The position numbers were made by a program, and so were the translations under genes. Below the pieces are notes generated by a model. It was given only the letters and a program-made list of their open reading frames with translations, was not told where the DNA came from and made no database searches. Positions 47,001 to 55,073 of a DNA stretch of 64,000 nt are shown here, piece after piece. Position 1 is the first letter of the stretch; every line of letters begins with the position of its first letter. The DNA lies in the NCBI RefSeq assembly GCF_963675165.1, contig NC_087387.1, positions 639,501 to 703,500 on the forward strand. Direction: 5' to 3'. Origin of the DNA: Halichondria panicea. Its lineage: Eukaryota; Porifera; Demospongiae; Suberitida; Halichondriidae.

Positions 47001-48960
47001 GTGACATCACGACTGACCTGATAAGTGGTCGCTCGTTAACACTTGACATTCACAGCATGCTACACTCATGAACAAATTACAGTAAGTTGAACAGCATCAA
47101 AGGAACTTCATGCATACTGTAATGTGACACGGTATACAATTTTAATGTACCTTGCTGGACAGCTATTTAATAAACGCCATTGTTTTGTTTCCACAATAAA
47201 ACACACACTTTATAAAGCTTCAGCTAGTGCATGTAATTTTGCTATCGTGTACCATTGTCCCCCGTGTAATCAATGGCTCGGGGACTCTTTCAGCTGCCAT
47301 AACTTTAATTCCGTAGATCTAATTTCAACGATTTTATGATTTTATGAAAGCTTAGAAAGAGACCTTTCAAATGGTATCATCAAAGTTTATATTCGAGAGA
47401 TGACAGAATTTGCCAATTTCGGCCAAATACCATGGATTATAGCCCATGGTCCAAGGCCAAAAAATGACCCCATCTAACATTTGGATTTAAACACATCATT
47501 TGAAAGGTCTCTTTCTAAGCTTTCAGAAAATAATAAAAATTTTGAAATTGGATCAACGATACCAAAGTTATGGCTGCTGAAAGATGTTCAACTACATCTA
47601 TACCCATTGTCCGTGTAATCAATGGTTCGGGGACTCTTTTCAGTCATCATAACTTAAATTCTGTAGATCCAAGTGCAATGATTTTAGGATTTTCTGAAAG
47701 CTTAGAAGCAGACCTTTCAAATGGTACCAATGTTTATATTTGAGAGATGACAGAATTTTCCCGAATGCCATGGATGTCTAAGGCCGAAAAATGACACAAT
47801 AGATGACACAACTCACTGGTTTGCCGTCTTTGCCCCACCTCCCCTTGCCTGCCGACTTGGCAGCTGCCTCTAGTGTATTGAGCCGCTGCACTTCCTCACT
47901 CTCCCGTCCAGTCTGTCTCACTTCTGCCAGTCCCTCGGACAACAAAAGGTCGATAACACTCTTATTCTCTCCGTCAACTGTGATGGATACAGTGCCGTAT
48001 TCTCTCTTAGTGTTGGTGGTGTACTCGACAACAAAGGACACTTCCTTCCCAACCAGGAGATTGCGAAGATACTCTCTTGTCTCCCACGCAAACGGCTGTG
48101 TGTGTGTGTGTGAGGGGGGGGAGGGGGGGAGGTTGACGATCATTAATTTGTAATAATTATGGTATAATTATGGTGTAGTAAGCATAAGAGGTTTCCAAAA
48201 ACATCAATAGATATAATTATGAGACTATACTAGCTTTCATTTGCACATAATATATATTAGAAATGTTGCCATTTGACCATTTGATGATATGGCATGGTCA
48301 TTGTACTAGCTGAAAGAGAACAGCTATACAATAAATTATAAGCCCAAGAACTAATACAAGAGCTATACTATTACACTATAGTCAATACAAACAATGCATT
48401 ACCTCATCCTTGCTGTCTACGCTGCCCTCCACGTTAGGGTTGGCTCGACGTGCCAGTTTAGGAGTTGTGATACCACTCAGAGCGAGTGTCCTCTCAGGAG
48501 GTGGTCCATTCCGCACCTGACCCCTAATCACCATGGAGTCACCGGACAAAACCTGCAGAATAGGAGGGGGGAGGGGCTCATTAGATGTAGTGTGTGTGTG
48601 TGTGTGTGAGTGAGTGTGTGTGAGTGTGTGTGTGCATGTGATGAAGTTGTTTAGTTCTAACAAACCACAAGCTACCTCATCCAGACCACAAGCCAGGAAG
48701 ACAGTGTCAACCACACAGACTTGACTAACTTGTTGTTCAGTTTAATTAATATATAATGTAGCCTTAGGCCCTATGTACCGTGAATGCTACAATATAAAAT
48801 GGGTAATGTTTATAGTTTGTGTGTGTGGATATAGTAGACTGCATTCAGTAGTGGTTGAGATAATATAAGAAATGGTGGTTTTATGGAGATCTCTTAGTCA
48901 TCATACCTGCTTGACAATTCCTCGTCGTGTGCTCGGAGCCTGATTACTAGCTTGAGACAT
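23029..48960 (-). CDS. SND1: Staphylococcal nuclease domain-containing protein 1 (Tudor-SN), complete, 23 coding exons
   Basis: Tudor-SN binds and cleaves RNA, and acts in RISC, splicing, stress granules and transcription. Coding exons in transcript order: 48907-48960, 48403-48552, 47817-48095, 46936-47017, 46631-46722, 46368-46523, 45824-45930, 45113-45298, 44643-44766, 44451-44551, 43880-44129, 43597-43669, 43205-43311, 42795-42995, 41883-42048, 41341-41464, 41098-41164, 40960-41012, 34917-34971, 34571-34663, 30477-30587, 26404-26448, 23029-23094. The sum is 2,742 nt, or 913 aa; the human protein is about 910. Every junction is GT-AG and in phase. Four SN-like domains span roughly residues 13-165, 185-310, 320-500 and 525-655. 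A Tudor domain (about 695-790) shows KFTDGLWYRAKV and YMDYGN. A split fifth SN domain ends in EFGYKK. Start: ATGTCTCAAGC at 48960. The 5' half has short introns; the last five introns (1.5-6 kb) are loaded with repeats. Exons 12-22 lie in a segment duplicated at 1-15 kb. Confidence 0.96.
23343..23803. repeat. Inverted repeat with 57-bp arms in SND1 intron 22
   Basis: GATGTAATGCAGTGGGAAAC at the left pairs with GTTTCCCACTGCATTACATC at the right. Similarity continues to CAGGTTTCCCC and GGGGAAATCTG. The spacer of about 345 bp looks unique; a candidate non-autonomous element. Confidence 0.7.
24451..24482. repeat. CA microsatellite at the end of a dispersed repeat
   Basis: A CA run followed by GCTACCGTATACCTCGCTTG, the minus-strand end of the TGCCTCG...GATACG family. 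Confidence 0.9.
26615..26812. mobile_element. Palindromic MITE, TACCGTATAGCGGG-type family (copy B)
   Basis: Orthologous to the 198-bp element at 1741-1938, with a few substitutions. It lies just upstream, in transcript order, of SND1 exon 22. Confidence 0.85.
27328..27519. mobile_element. Palindromic MITE, TACCGTATAGCGGG-type family (copy B)
   Basis: Same element as 2468-2676. Arms CCTATAGCGGGTAATTTTCG and CGAAAATTACCCGCTATACG. Confidence 0.8.
28160..28257. repeat. CA/GCAC microsatellite in SND1 intron 21
   Basis: CA runs interrupted by GCAC units (ACGCACGCACGCACG). Shorter in copy A. Confidence 0.95.
29003..29383. mobile_element. Two abutting palindromic elements of the TACCGTATAGCGGG-type family (copy B)
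   Basis: Orthologous to 4526-4911 and with the same nested inverted layout. Confidence 0.7.
29913..30333. mobile_element. 421-bp non-autonomous DNA transposon with perfect 37-bp terminal inverted repeats
   Basis: Ends start TGTGACAGGCTCTGGG and are perfect inverted repeats over 37 bp, through GGCCATATTGGAGCAG. Flanks are AA on each side, so the target duplication is probably 2 bp. Copy A at about 5,437-5,447 has the uninterrupted site, so the insertion is specific to copy B. No transposase frame inside. It lies in SND1 intron 21, between exons 21 and 22. Confidence 0.9.
31440..33385. mobile_element. 1,946-bp non-autonomous DNA transposon, CACAAGCG ends, 4-bp GGCC target duplication
   Basis: The left end CACAAGCGTTTC is mirrored by GAAACGCTTGTG at the right. 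GGCC flanks both sides (31436-31439 and 33386-33389). Copy A at about 6,553-6,557 has a single GGCC, an exact empty site. Ends beginning CAC with a 4-bp duplication resemble Chapaev/CACTA-group elements, but this is inference. Only short frames (under 90 codons) occur, so no transposase is evident. It lies in SND1 intron 20, between exons 20 and 21. Confidence 0.88.
33770..33917. mobile_element. Decayed palindromic MITE, TACCGTATAGCGGG-type family (copy B)
   Basis: Orthologue of 6941-7087, immediately downstream of the 1.95-kb CACAAGCG element. Confidence 0.65.
34973..35020. repeat. GT microsatellite at the acceptor of SND1 exon 19
   Basis: On the transcribed strand this is a CA run ending ACACACAG directly at the exon 19 acceptor, so it takes the place of a normal polypyrimidine tract. 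Confidence 0.95.
35616..36107 (+). CDS. Uncharacterised ORF nested in SND1 intron 18, copy B
   Basis: This is the paired copy of the ORF at 8797-9276, 163 aa, antisense within the roughly 6-kb intron between SND1 exons 18 and 19. Differences include P to L near the start, T to M, R to S, D to G, A to T and G to W, and a different C-terminal end. No intron signals or polyadenylation signal close by convince me it is expressed. Confidence 0.25.
   Translation: MEELTPFLLTSPFFRYIVYKCLWRAGNRLGILYIYYRIKPDGRIFDECVNTPSFATHVFKLANENRQTHNRCRCMDRVYYCISTTIIVPPSHDRNNMGSDIDENNKQDMRSSVITSTPWGNLIRHFGIEIHPNTVKLNTDNECYTHAHGVLLCWVRRNIIQNN
37360..38016. repeat. Minisatellite, about five units of 113-147 bp (copy B); one unit in copy A
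   Basis: The unit contains GAGGTGCAGCTGCAACAAAA, TGAAACGCTGGGCTGGGGCT, TTTTTCTCACAAAAAC and GTAATGGATATTATGTCGTT. TACGAGG anchors are at 37481, 37628, 37775 and 37902, plus a first variant unit at 37371. Copy A at 10,530-10,640 has one unit. The repeat is in SND1 intron 18 and by itself creates a 172-codon repetitive open frame. Confidence 0.9.
38134..39234. mobile_element. About 1.1-kb insertion present only in copy B
   Basis: Copy A reads straight through at about 10,769-10,774 (ATAATAATCGAGC), while copy B carries about 1.1 kb here. The right end, read on the minus strand, starts TGCCTCGAGGCGTAGCCGC and continues ACGAGGGATACG then TGTGTCTGTGTG. This end is shared with other repeats at 3.8, 15.3, 24.5, 28.3 and 61.1 kb. 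No terminal inverted repeat is obvious, and the target duplication is ambiguous because the site is TAA-rich. A palindromic MITE (38354-38589) is nested inside. Confidence 0.7.
38354..38589. mobile_element. Palindromic MITE, TACCGTATAGCGCG variant, nested in the 1.1-kb insertion
   Basis: Left TACCGTATAGCGCGAAATTT and right AAATTTCGCGCTATACGGTA are perfect inverted ends. Inner arms are TTAATTTTCGCGGATTTCGT-like. It sits wholly inside the copy-B-specific insertion 38134-39234. Confidence 0.85.
41466..41636. repeat. Three tandem 60-bp units next to SND1 exon 16 acceptor (copy B)
   Basis: GGCAAGCACGGGGATAAAGA through CTTACTTACTATTCAGGCTC repeats at 60-bp spacing (41,466, 41,526, 41,586). Copy A has one unit. 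The first unit begins inside the polypyrimidine side of the exon 16 acceptor. The 117-bp MITE follows directly. Confidence 0.85.
41636..41752. mobile_element. 117-bp MITE (CAGAGGAGGTACGAC ends) in SND1 intron 15
   Basis: The inverted ends read CAGAGGAGGTACGAC and GTCGTACCTCCTCTG-like. The 9-bp flanks ATCCAGACT and ATTCAGGCT match at 7 of 9, and copy A has a single ATTCAGGCT at the site. Length and ends match the element at 62154-62270. The elements could move with a Mutator-like (9-bp target duplication) transposase; that is inference. Confidence 0.82.
43317..43336. repeat. Poly-G run of about 20, the polypyrimidine tract of SND1 exon 13
   Basis: On the transcribed strand it is poly-C, followed by CTAAG at the exon 13 acceptor (exon starts 43311). 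Confidence 0.9.
44204..44429. mobile_element. Palindromic MITE, TACCGTATAGCGGG-type family, SND1 intron 10
   Basis: TACTGTACGAAGTTATTCCC at the left and AATTACCTGCTATACGGTA at the right, with inner paired CATCATACGAAAATT arms. It lies between SND1 exons 10 and 11. Confidence 0.65.
46173..46256. repeat. Dispersed repeat shared with 61,845-61,905
   Basis: GGGATGTGCCCACCACTGGT and ACCACCTCTTAGGCCTAGTT occur here in an SND1 intron, and nearly the same pair occurs in PPP6R intron 6 at 61,845-61,905. Nature unknown. Confidence 0.6.
46783..46890. mobile_element. Short palindromic MITE, TACCGTATAGCGGG-type family, SND1 intron 4
   Basis: TACTGTATAGCAAGTTATTT at the left, AAATTTCCCGCTACAGGGTA at the right, about 108 bp, between SND1 exons 4 and 5. 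Confidence 0.65.
47287..47583. mobile_element. Long palindrome, CTTTCAGCTGCCATAACTTT ends, SND1 intron 3
   Basis: The arm CTTTCAGCTGCCATAACTTT is mirrored by AAAGTTATGGCTGCTGAAAG. Inner arms pair as well (AGCTTAGAAAGAGACCTTTC with GAAAGGTCTCTTTCTAAGCT). About 297 bp. A second partial relative follows at 47,634-47,790; others lie near 14,607-14,725, 43,425-43,562 and 62,563-62,690. Confidence 0.75.
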
Positions 48961-49156
48961 TTTGCTTTCACTGGGTGCTTTTGTTTTGGATACAATAGAA
49001 GTAGAAAATATACTATAAAGGTTGATGATCAATACATTCTTTGTGAGTGAAGTTGCAACCACGTGGTTGTGGTCATTCGCTAACTTAGAACACTAGAAAA
49101 ATTGAAATGAAACTTCTTTGTGGAACTATTTCGACGATCTTTACCGTTTTCAAAAA
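48961..49156. promoter_or_regulatory. Bidirectional promoter region SND1 / TMEM216
   Basis: Only 196 bp separate the two start codons, so both promoters and both 5' UTRs must fit here. A perfect 12-bp palindrome AACCACGTGGTT (49057-49068) holds a CACGTG E-box near the middle. No TATA box is evident. Confidence 0.7.
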
Positions 49157-49937
49157 ATGGCCAATTCTAAAAGAATCTCATCTCTACCGCTGCAAGTCGT
49201 GCTCTACTTCAATGGCTGGTTTCTGGTCCTCTTCTACATAGCAGAAATGGCCTTATTAATATACAAAGGTACCTACAAGAATCAACTCTTTTTTACAACA
49301 CCGTGCCCAATACATTCTCTCACTTTTTCAGCTACAACATCAGCATCATATCCCCCTGGTAACCTAGCAGCAGAGGTCATCTTATTATTAATTCTTTGTC
49401 TACTGGACATCATTAGGATATACTATGGTGAGTTGCATAAGTTTCAAATTTTATATTTTGTGTGCAGCGAAAAAGTGGGAGGGGCTCATGTTATGTGTTT
49501 CTTTGTGCAGGAGCTAAAGGGAATCTAACAGAGCGAAAGCTACCACTTCTTCTGTCTCTTCTGTTTGTGCCTCCATTGGTCGGAGGGTATCTGTATCTCA
49601 CAGTGTGGCAAACAACAATGTAAGAGTAGTTAATTTTAATATAATTATTAAAGTCTTGTTTGGCATAAATTATGATCATAGTGTAGTGTAGCTTAGGTTT
49701 GGCACTTCATTGAAAGTTTATAACTGGATACTTGGTTAATGCTACACCCCTCCCCCCTCACACGCACACACAGACACAGATTAGAATATGTTTTGCTAGC
49801 CCTCGGTTACACAGGCCTGTTACTGGAGCTGGTCATCGGAGCCATCACTCTGATAGTCTTTCAAAGGTATATTATAGCCATCGCCATTGTTGCAATGATA
49901 TCATTTTTTGTCTTGCAGGAGTGAACTCCTAGGCTGA
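49157..49937 (+). CDS. TMEM216: Transmembrane protein 216 (ciliary transition zone, tectonic-like complex), 5 exons
   Basis: TMEM216 belongs to the MKS/tectonic complex at the ciliary transition zone; human mutations cause Joubert and Meckel syndromes. Exons: 49157-49268, 49332-49427, 49511-49619, 49780-49866, 49919-49937, totalling 423 nt or 140 aa (family about 145 aa). All junctions are GT-AG and in phase. The family signature is clear: SLPLQVVLYFNGWF at the start, FYIAEMALLIYKG in helix 1, NLAAEVILLLILCLLDIIR in helix 2, then GAKGNLTERKLP before helix 3, and LLELVIGAITLIVFQR in helix 4. The last exon adds only SELLG; if its 52-bp intron is retained, a slightly longer tail results. It is divergent from SND1 with ATGs 196 bp apart, and tail-to-tail with MYLIP. 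Confidence 0.92.
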
Positions 49938-50093
49938 ATATCTCATCATAATTATGTAGCTACTGACAAAAACAAATTCATCATCTGAACTGCATGTCAT
50001 GACTAGAATAATTTTCAATAATGATATCATGCACGAGGTATACAATTCAATGCACTTATTCCTTATCATAAAATTACGTTTATACCATGTTAT

Positions 50094-50099
50094 TTTATT
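50094..50099 (-). terminator. Polyadenylation signal, probably MYLIP
   Basis: AATAAA on the minus strand about 130 bp after the MYLIP stop. Confidence 0.5.
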
Positions 50100-50138
50100 T
50101 AAAGATGTTATGGTGTATTGAGAAGACAAATTTACACA

Positions 50139-50144
50139 AATAAA
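50139..50144 (+). terminator. Polyadenylation signal, probably TMEM216
   Basis: AATAAA about 200 bp after the TMEM216 stop. It lies beyond the likely MYLIP polyadenylation signal on the other strand. Confidence 0.5.
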
Positions 50145-50229
50145 TAGCAATCAAAGAAAAGTTTGTGTGATAAAATAATCATCTTCAAGCTGGTTTTAAA
50201 ATGTCAGTTTTTTGCATGTTGCAAAGTGA

Positions 50230-53200
50230 TTACAAGTACTTGGTGTATACAGACTGTACATACGCCACTGGGTGCCTGCATACAGGGCATTTATCCAGCT
50301 TTTTGGCACATCCATCACATGCTACATAGTGTCCACAGGGGCAAAAAACAGAGGAGATTAGTTCATCCATACACACGTTGCACAGCCTCTCATCTTGGAT
50401 CTTGAGTAGGAGCTGTTGGAATGCTTTACTTTGTGCTCCTGTTAGAGGCTCGAGTGTGCTCTCTTCCGTCTGTGTGTGAGGGTGTGTGTGAGAGTGTGAG
50501 GTGTGTGGAGTGAGGGGGTGTATTAGTTATACATGTGTACACACAGCAATGAATATTTCTTGTAGAATTCTCACAACATACGTCATTAACTGCTATAGTC
50601 AAAACAATGTGATGAATAATTGTAGATAATTATTATTATGCCTTCATTTTGCAGCACCGCCTTCAACTATGCACACACTGAAACAATAACAAAATCCAAC
50701 CCCCCAATATCCACCTACCTCTGAGAGATCTGTCTTTCTCGATGAACCTTGGCCATTGTTGGTCTCATCTGACCTCGATGACCCCACTCCTCTGTCGGAT
50801 GCCACAACTAGCGGTGGTGAAGGTGTGTAGGTCATGATGGACTCTGATTCACTCAGTTGCAGCTTTGCCTCGGGTAATAGTTGCTTGGCCAGGTTAGAAC
50901 TGGACATGGAGAGACCCCAAATGAGAGCTGTCTTGTTGTGGTTCTGACTGGAGGTCTCATCAACCTCTTCATTGCTATTCTCTTCAGTCCTACTGTAATA
51001 GAAATTAAAGCGATAAAGCAATGAAAAACACATTCCTTTTGCTTAGGAAAGCACTAAAACGCTATAATTATATGAGTTTTATCCTGGGAAAGAAATGAAC
51101 AAAGCAATGTTCTAGCAACAGCCCCCCCCCCCCCCTCCCAGTCCCCAGGCTACTCACACTGCTGAGAGGTTGATGTAGGCCAGTGAAGTGGGAGAAGGCT
51201 CATAGATGAGTGAGCTCTCATCCTGCACTTGATTCAGCAGCTGCCAGTAATGACGATACGCCTCGTTCTTAGTGTAGTGGATGTCGTAATAGTAGTGAGT
51301 CTCAAACTCCATTTTGAACACCTGCAGGTAGGCAACATGATGGTTAGCAGTACAAGCATTAGCGTCATACTACATAGCTATAGGACTTGAATTGATCATA
51401 TACACATACATACACGGAAAGGGTTGCACAACACTTATTGGGGGTTGAATGTTTCTTGCTTAGCTCTTTTGTGAATGGAACACCTCTCATACTGCACAAT
51501 GAGATGACAAGCTACACCTATCAAGCCCACCCACGTACCTTTTGACAAAATCGCTTTACTCGTGCATTTCTGTGGTCAGAATGGTTGAAGACACTGGGGG
51601 AGACTGTAGTCTGGTGGAGGAACACCTGAGCTTCTGTGACAGAGCGGAACAGAGAACGGGAGATGGCATGGTTGGGAACATGGAACACTATCTTCTTGGT
51701 GACAGGGACACCAGTCCCCTCCTCTCTTGTGAGGTACGAGAAGGCAAAGAACTTGTAGCCAAAGGAAACTTGAGTGATGTTGTAAAATGTAACTCTGTAA
51801 AATAATAAAAACATTTGTTTAAAAACTTGGATATTATTTTAGGCTAATCACAATGCAAACAGTGGCTGTTTAATGTTGTGGGAGAAATTCCTCTACTTTG
51901 AACAAGGCTACATAATTCACACAAACACATAATTATTTTGCAAACACACAATGCTGTAACACACCTTTTCTTGATGGATAGCTGAGTGTCATAGACAGCC
52001 ACATAGCGAGCACCCACTCCCAACACAACCACCTCATTGTTGAGCACAGCTGGATAGTACTGCATTCCAAAGCCATCCACTTGGTACACAGTCGTCAGCA
52101 TCAGTGATTGGGCATCAGTCTTAGATACACCTGTGATTTTTCACATGAGACTTGCCATAGGTATACGATATACTGTGTTTGTTTGTGTGTTTGTGTTACT
52201 GCATGCTCTATCATTTGTGCAAATGCTCCCATTCTAAAGTTGAATTGATCTGTAACAACAGTAGTGAGTGATATTTAATGAAGCATATTCTATATCTGTA
52301 GGCGTGCAAGGGGGCTGGTTGAATGAACATTCTCCATAATCGTTGTATCCTTACAAAGAATGTCCCTGTTTGTACAAAAACATCGGCAGGTAAGTTTTCA
52401 TGCAGTGTTATGATTGAAACCAATCGCCTAGGTTCTGTTGTATAGATACTAAACTTTCAAAAAGGAATGAAATGATTAACCGGAATCACAAAAGACGTTT
52501 CATGTACACAAACTTGGTAGGGAATCACAATGCTTGAGATTGAAATTTGTACGGGCAGTTTGGAATGTGGTTGCATACCTTGATCGGTACTAGACAGCAT
52601 TTATAGTGCACAATCTAAGTGTAGCTTTTGTGGAGCTGCACTTGTTGTCTAACAAACAATTAGGTACTACAATACACACACTGCAAATGAAGTGATAGTA
52701 CTATATATTGGTTGTCATTGAAAACTGCTCGAAGCCTTTCCTGCATGTACAGATAGCTAGGGTCCATTTGTCATTGAAAACTGCTCAAAGCCTTTCCTGC
52801 ATGTACAGATAGCTAGGGTATCCGGTTGTCATTGAAAACTGCTCAAAGCCTTTCAAACAACAACTGCATGTACAGATAGCTAGGGTATCCATTCGTTACG
52901 TTTCCTTTCAATTTATCTTTTTGTGACAACGTTTATTTAATCATACTCAATATACGGTACCATTTTCATTACCAACTATGAAAGTACTCTAGTATCAACA
53001 AAATCCACTACTCCTGAGGGTCAGTAATCATTATTTTCGCTCCATTATCAAACCAAGTGGCTCTCCCCGTTTTACTCCTGTTAACTATGTTTTATGGCCA
53101 AGTAATAATGAAGAAACACACGCAAATACTCACCTTTTAGTTTCTTGTGCTCCTTTTCTATCAGATGTCCATCTCCGCTGCTCCAGTTTGGAAAATAATC

Positions 53201-54440
53201 AGGATAAACGAGACCCCCAGCAGTGGTATGTCCTGTCGTAGTGGTTGAGTTGTGCTCCTTGGTGTCTCCAAAGTCGGCCTGCGCTATGGTGGCTCCTATC
53301 ATAGCCTTCTTGCTGTCCGGAACTCGAGTAAGGCCGTGGTGGATCTGGAACTTGAGATCCTTGTAGAAAGCTTCACTGCATGGATGTGTATAGTATAGTT
53401 CACGAAATATTTAACAAATATTTGCTACAAGTATGTGTTAGTTTACTCCAAACATGTTCTAGACTTACAGGTATCCATGCAGTAAACGAGGTGTACAAAG
53501 ACATTGGCTTACATTGTTGATGGTTGAAGCAGCAGCTCAACATCAGTGAAAAACTTGACAACAAAGAGGAGATTGTACGGAGGTTTCATTTTAAGTTGCC
53601 TCTTTAAACACAGTCTCTTATTAATCCAGACATTGCAATTGATATTCTTATCGACATACTGAAGACCAAAGTAGTCTTTTTCCACAATCCCAAGGATTTC
53701 ACACAGCTGCCAAAAAAAGAAATGTAGTCCATAGTAATTTAGACGACATATTTGGGTATTATTTTACTACATCTAACCATCAGCGTACTTTTGTGGACAT
53801 GTCTCCACAAAATATTATGCTGCCTTGAGTTTTTTCCGTCATAATAGAATTATGGTAGAAAAAGATGAATACATAGCTGGCAGTATATTAAAATAGTCAT
53901 GTCTGTGACAAGCGTAAGTCTGGTGTGTGGTTCGAGGAATGTTAAGAATCATCCCACTTGAAAGCCACTTTTGGATGTCAAGCATAACTGGTGGTCAAGT
54001 TAAGTGGGTGTTGGATATAGACCTACACAAATATTAACTAGAGAAGTATACTGTATACCATACACTGTGTGTGGGAAGTGCTAAGTGTATAGACGACTGT
54101 GTCTCCTACACAAGCAGGTCACCATGATGTAAATAACTATAGGAAACACTTGCTGGGGAATTTCACAAGCTCTAGCTGAAAATTACAAATTACAATCGTT
54201 AGCTATAATGCAAATAACAACAGAATGCAGCATTTTTAAAATTCAAATAGATACTGAAAAGCATTTTACAAATGCACTTACTTCATTCAGGCAGTCTTGT
54301 CCAGTGCAGTTGCTGGGCAGTGTCAGAGAGTACATGGTCTTGTCAGGGTGGGTTATTCTGAATTCAACCATTTTCTTTTTGCTCTTTGAGCTAGTTTCAA
54401 GACTTGCCACTGGTCTCCCAGGTATCTCCACTCTTTGCAT
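50230..54440 (-). CDS. MYLIP: MYLIP/IDOL-like E3 ubiquitin ligase (FERM + RING), 8 coding exons
   Basis: MYLIP (IDOL) is a FERM-domain RING E3 ligase; in vertebrates it ubiquitinates lipoprotein receptors and myosin regulatory light chain. Coding exons in transcript order: 54282-54440, 53513-53706, 53134-53375, 51965-52130, 51539-51794, 51158-51321, 50719-50992, 50230-50469, totalling 1,695 nt or 564 aa. All junctions are GT-AG and in phase. An in-frame stop precedes the ATG at 54440. The FERM domain runs from about residue 24 (VEFRITHPDKTMYSL) through DYFGLQY, VVKFF and QADFGD to the F3 lobe (about 255-340). A Ser-rich linker occupies about 395-485. The C-terminal RING (about 515-551) has CNVC, CPCGHYVAC, CDGC and CPVC. 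The protein is about 120 residues longer than human MYLIP (about 445), mostly in the linker. Confidence 0.93.
51121..51138. repeat. Poly-C run in MYLIP intron 6
   Basis: About 14 consecutive C bases on the plus strand, near the donor of exon 6. Confidence 0.9.
52709..52890. repeat. Three tandem units of 56-58 bp in MYLIP intron 3
   Basis: TTGTCATTGAAAACTGCTC, then AAGCCTTTCCTGCATGTACA and GATAGCTAGGGT, repeated three times (starts 52713, 52769, 52827). The third unit has a 9-bp insertion. Confidence 0.88.
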
Positions 54441-55073
54441 GTTCGGTTACGCCTTCACTTGCTCTGAGAAACGAATCACAACAACTGGAGCATGTGGAGC
54501 CTGGACCATGAATAGCTGGCATAAAAACCGCAGACAAACCGCAAATGTAACCTGAGAGTGCAGTGGGGTGGAGCTCACTGTGCTTTGCTGTTCAGCCAAT
54601 CCCCTTTTTGTGCACTGCAACTGCACGCTTGAATAGGGTGTAACCATGGAAGTGCTTGTTTACTGCCCAGGGGCAGAATAGCTCTGAGCTCAGCTGTTGT
54701 GGAAAACTGTCTAGTCTAGCTACTATGACCTCTGTATGGCAGAAAGCTCAAACCATGAATAGTTTTTTAGCTAGCCCACATCTGGCACATGTAAAATTAA
54801 TAATATTTCAGCTCCAGCTAGCTGGAAAAACTACATGATTTTTACAAGCTTTTAGCTGAGCCTCGCCTATCTGAGCGTGTGCAAAATTGCCAAAAAATTA
54901 ATGTGTTTGCACCTAGAAATTGTCAACCATTCAATGAATATCTGCAGCTATAATAATTACAGCTACAGTAATCAGTGCAGATCTAACGCATGCGTGATGC
55001 AATGTATACTTAAGGTTACTCGGCCATTTTCTCCAGGTCAGCAAAAAGCACATGGTTTTTGAACAGCCTAGCC
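54441..55073. promoter_or_regulatory. Divergent promoter region MYLIP / ZC3H10-like
   Basis: A 633-bp gap between the two start codons. It contains a possible 5' UTR acceptor for the ZC3H10-like gene (TTTTCTCCAG at about 55,035) and small GAGCTC/CAGCTG palindromes, but no recognised core promoter. Confidence 0.55.

Noticed and set aside
49491-49679. Minus-strand frame overlapping TMEM216 exon 3
   Set aside because: Antisense to a well-supported exon, with no features of its own.
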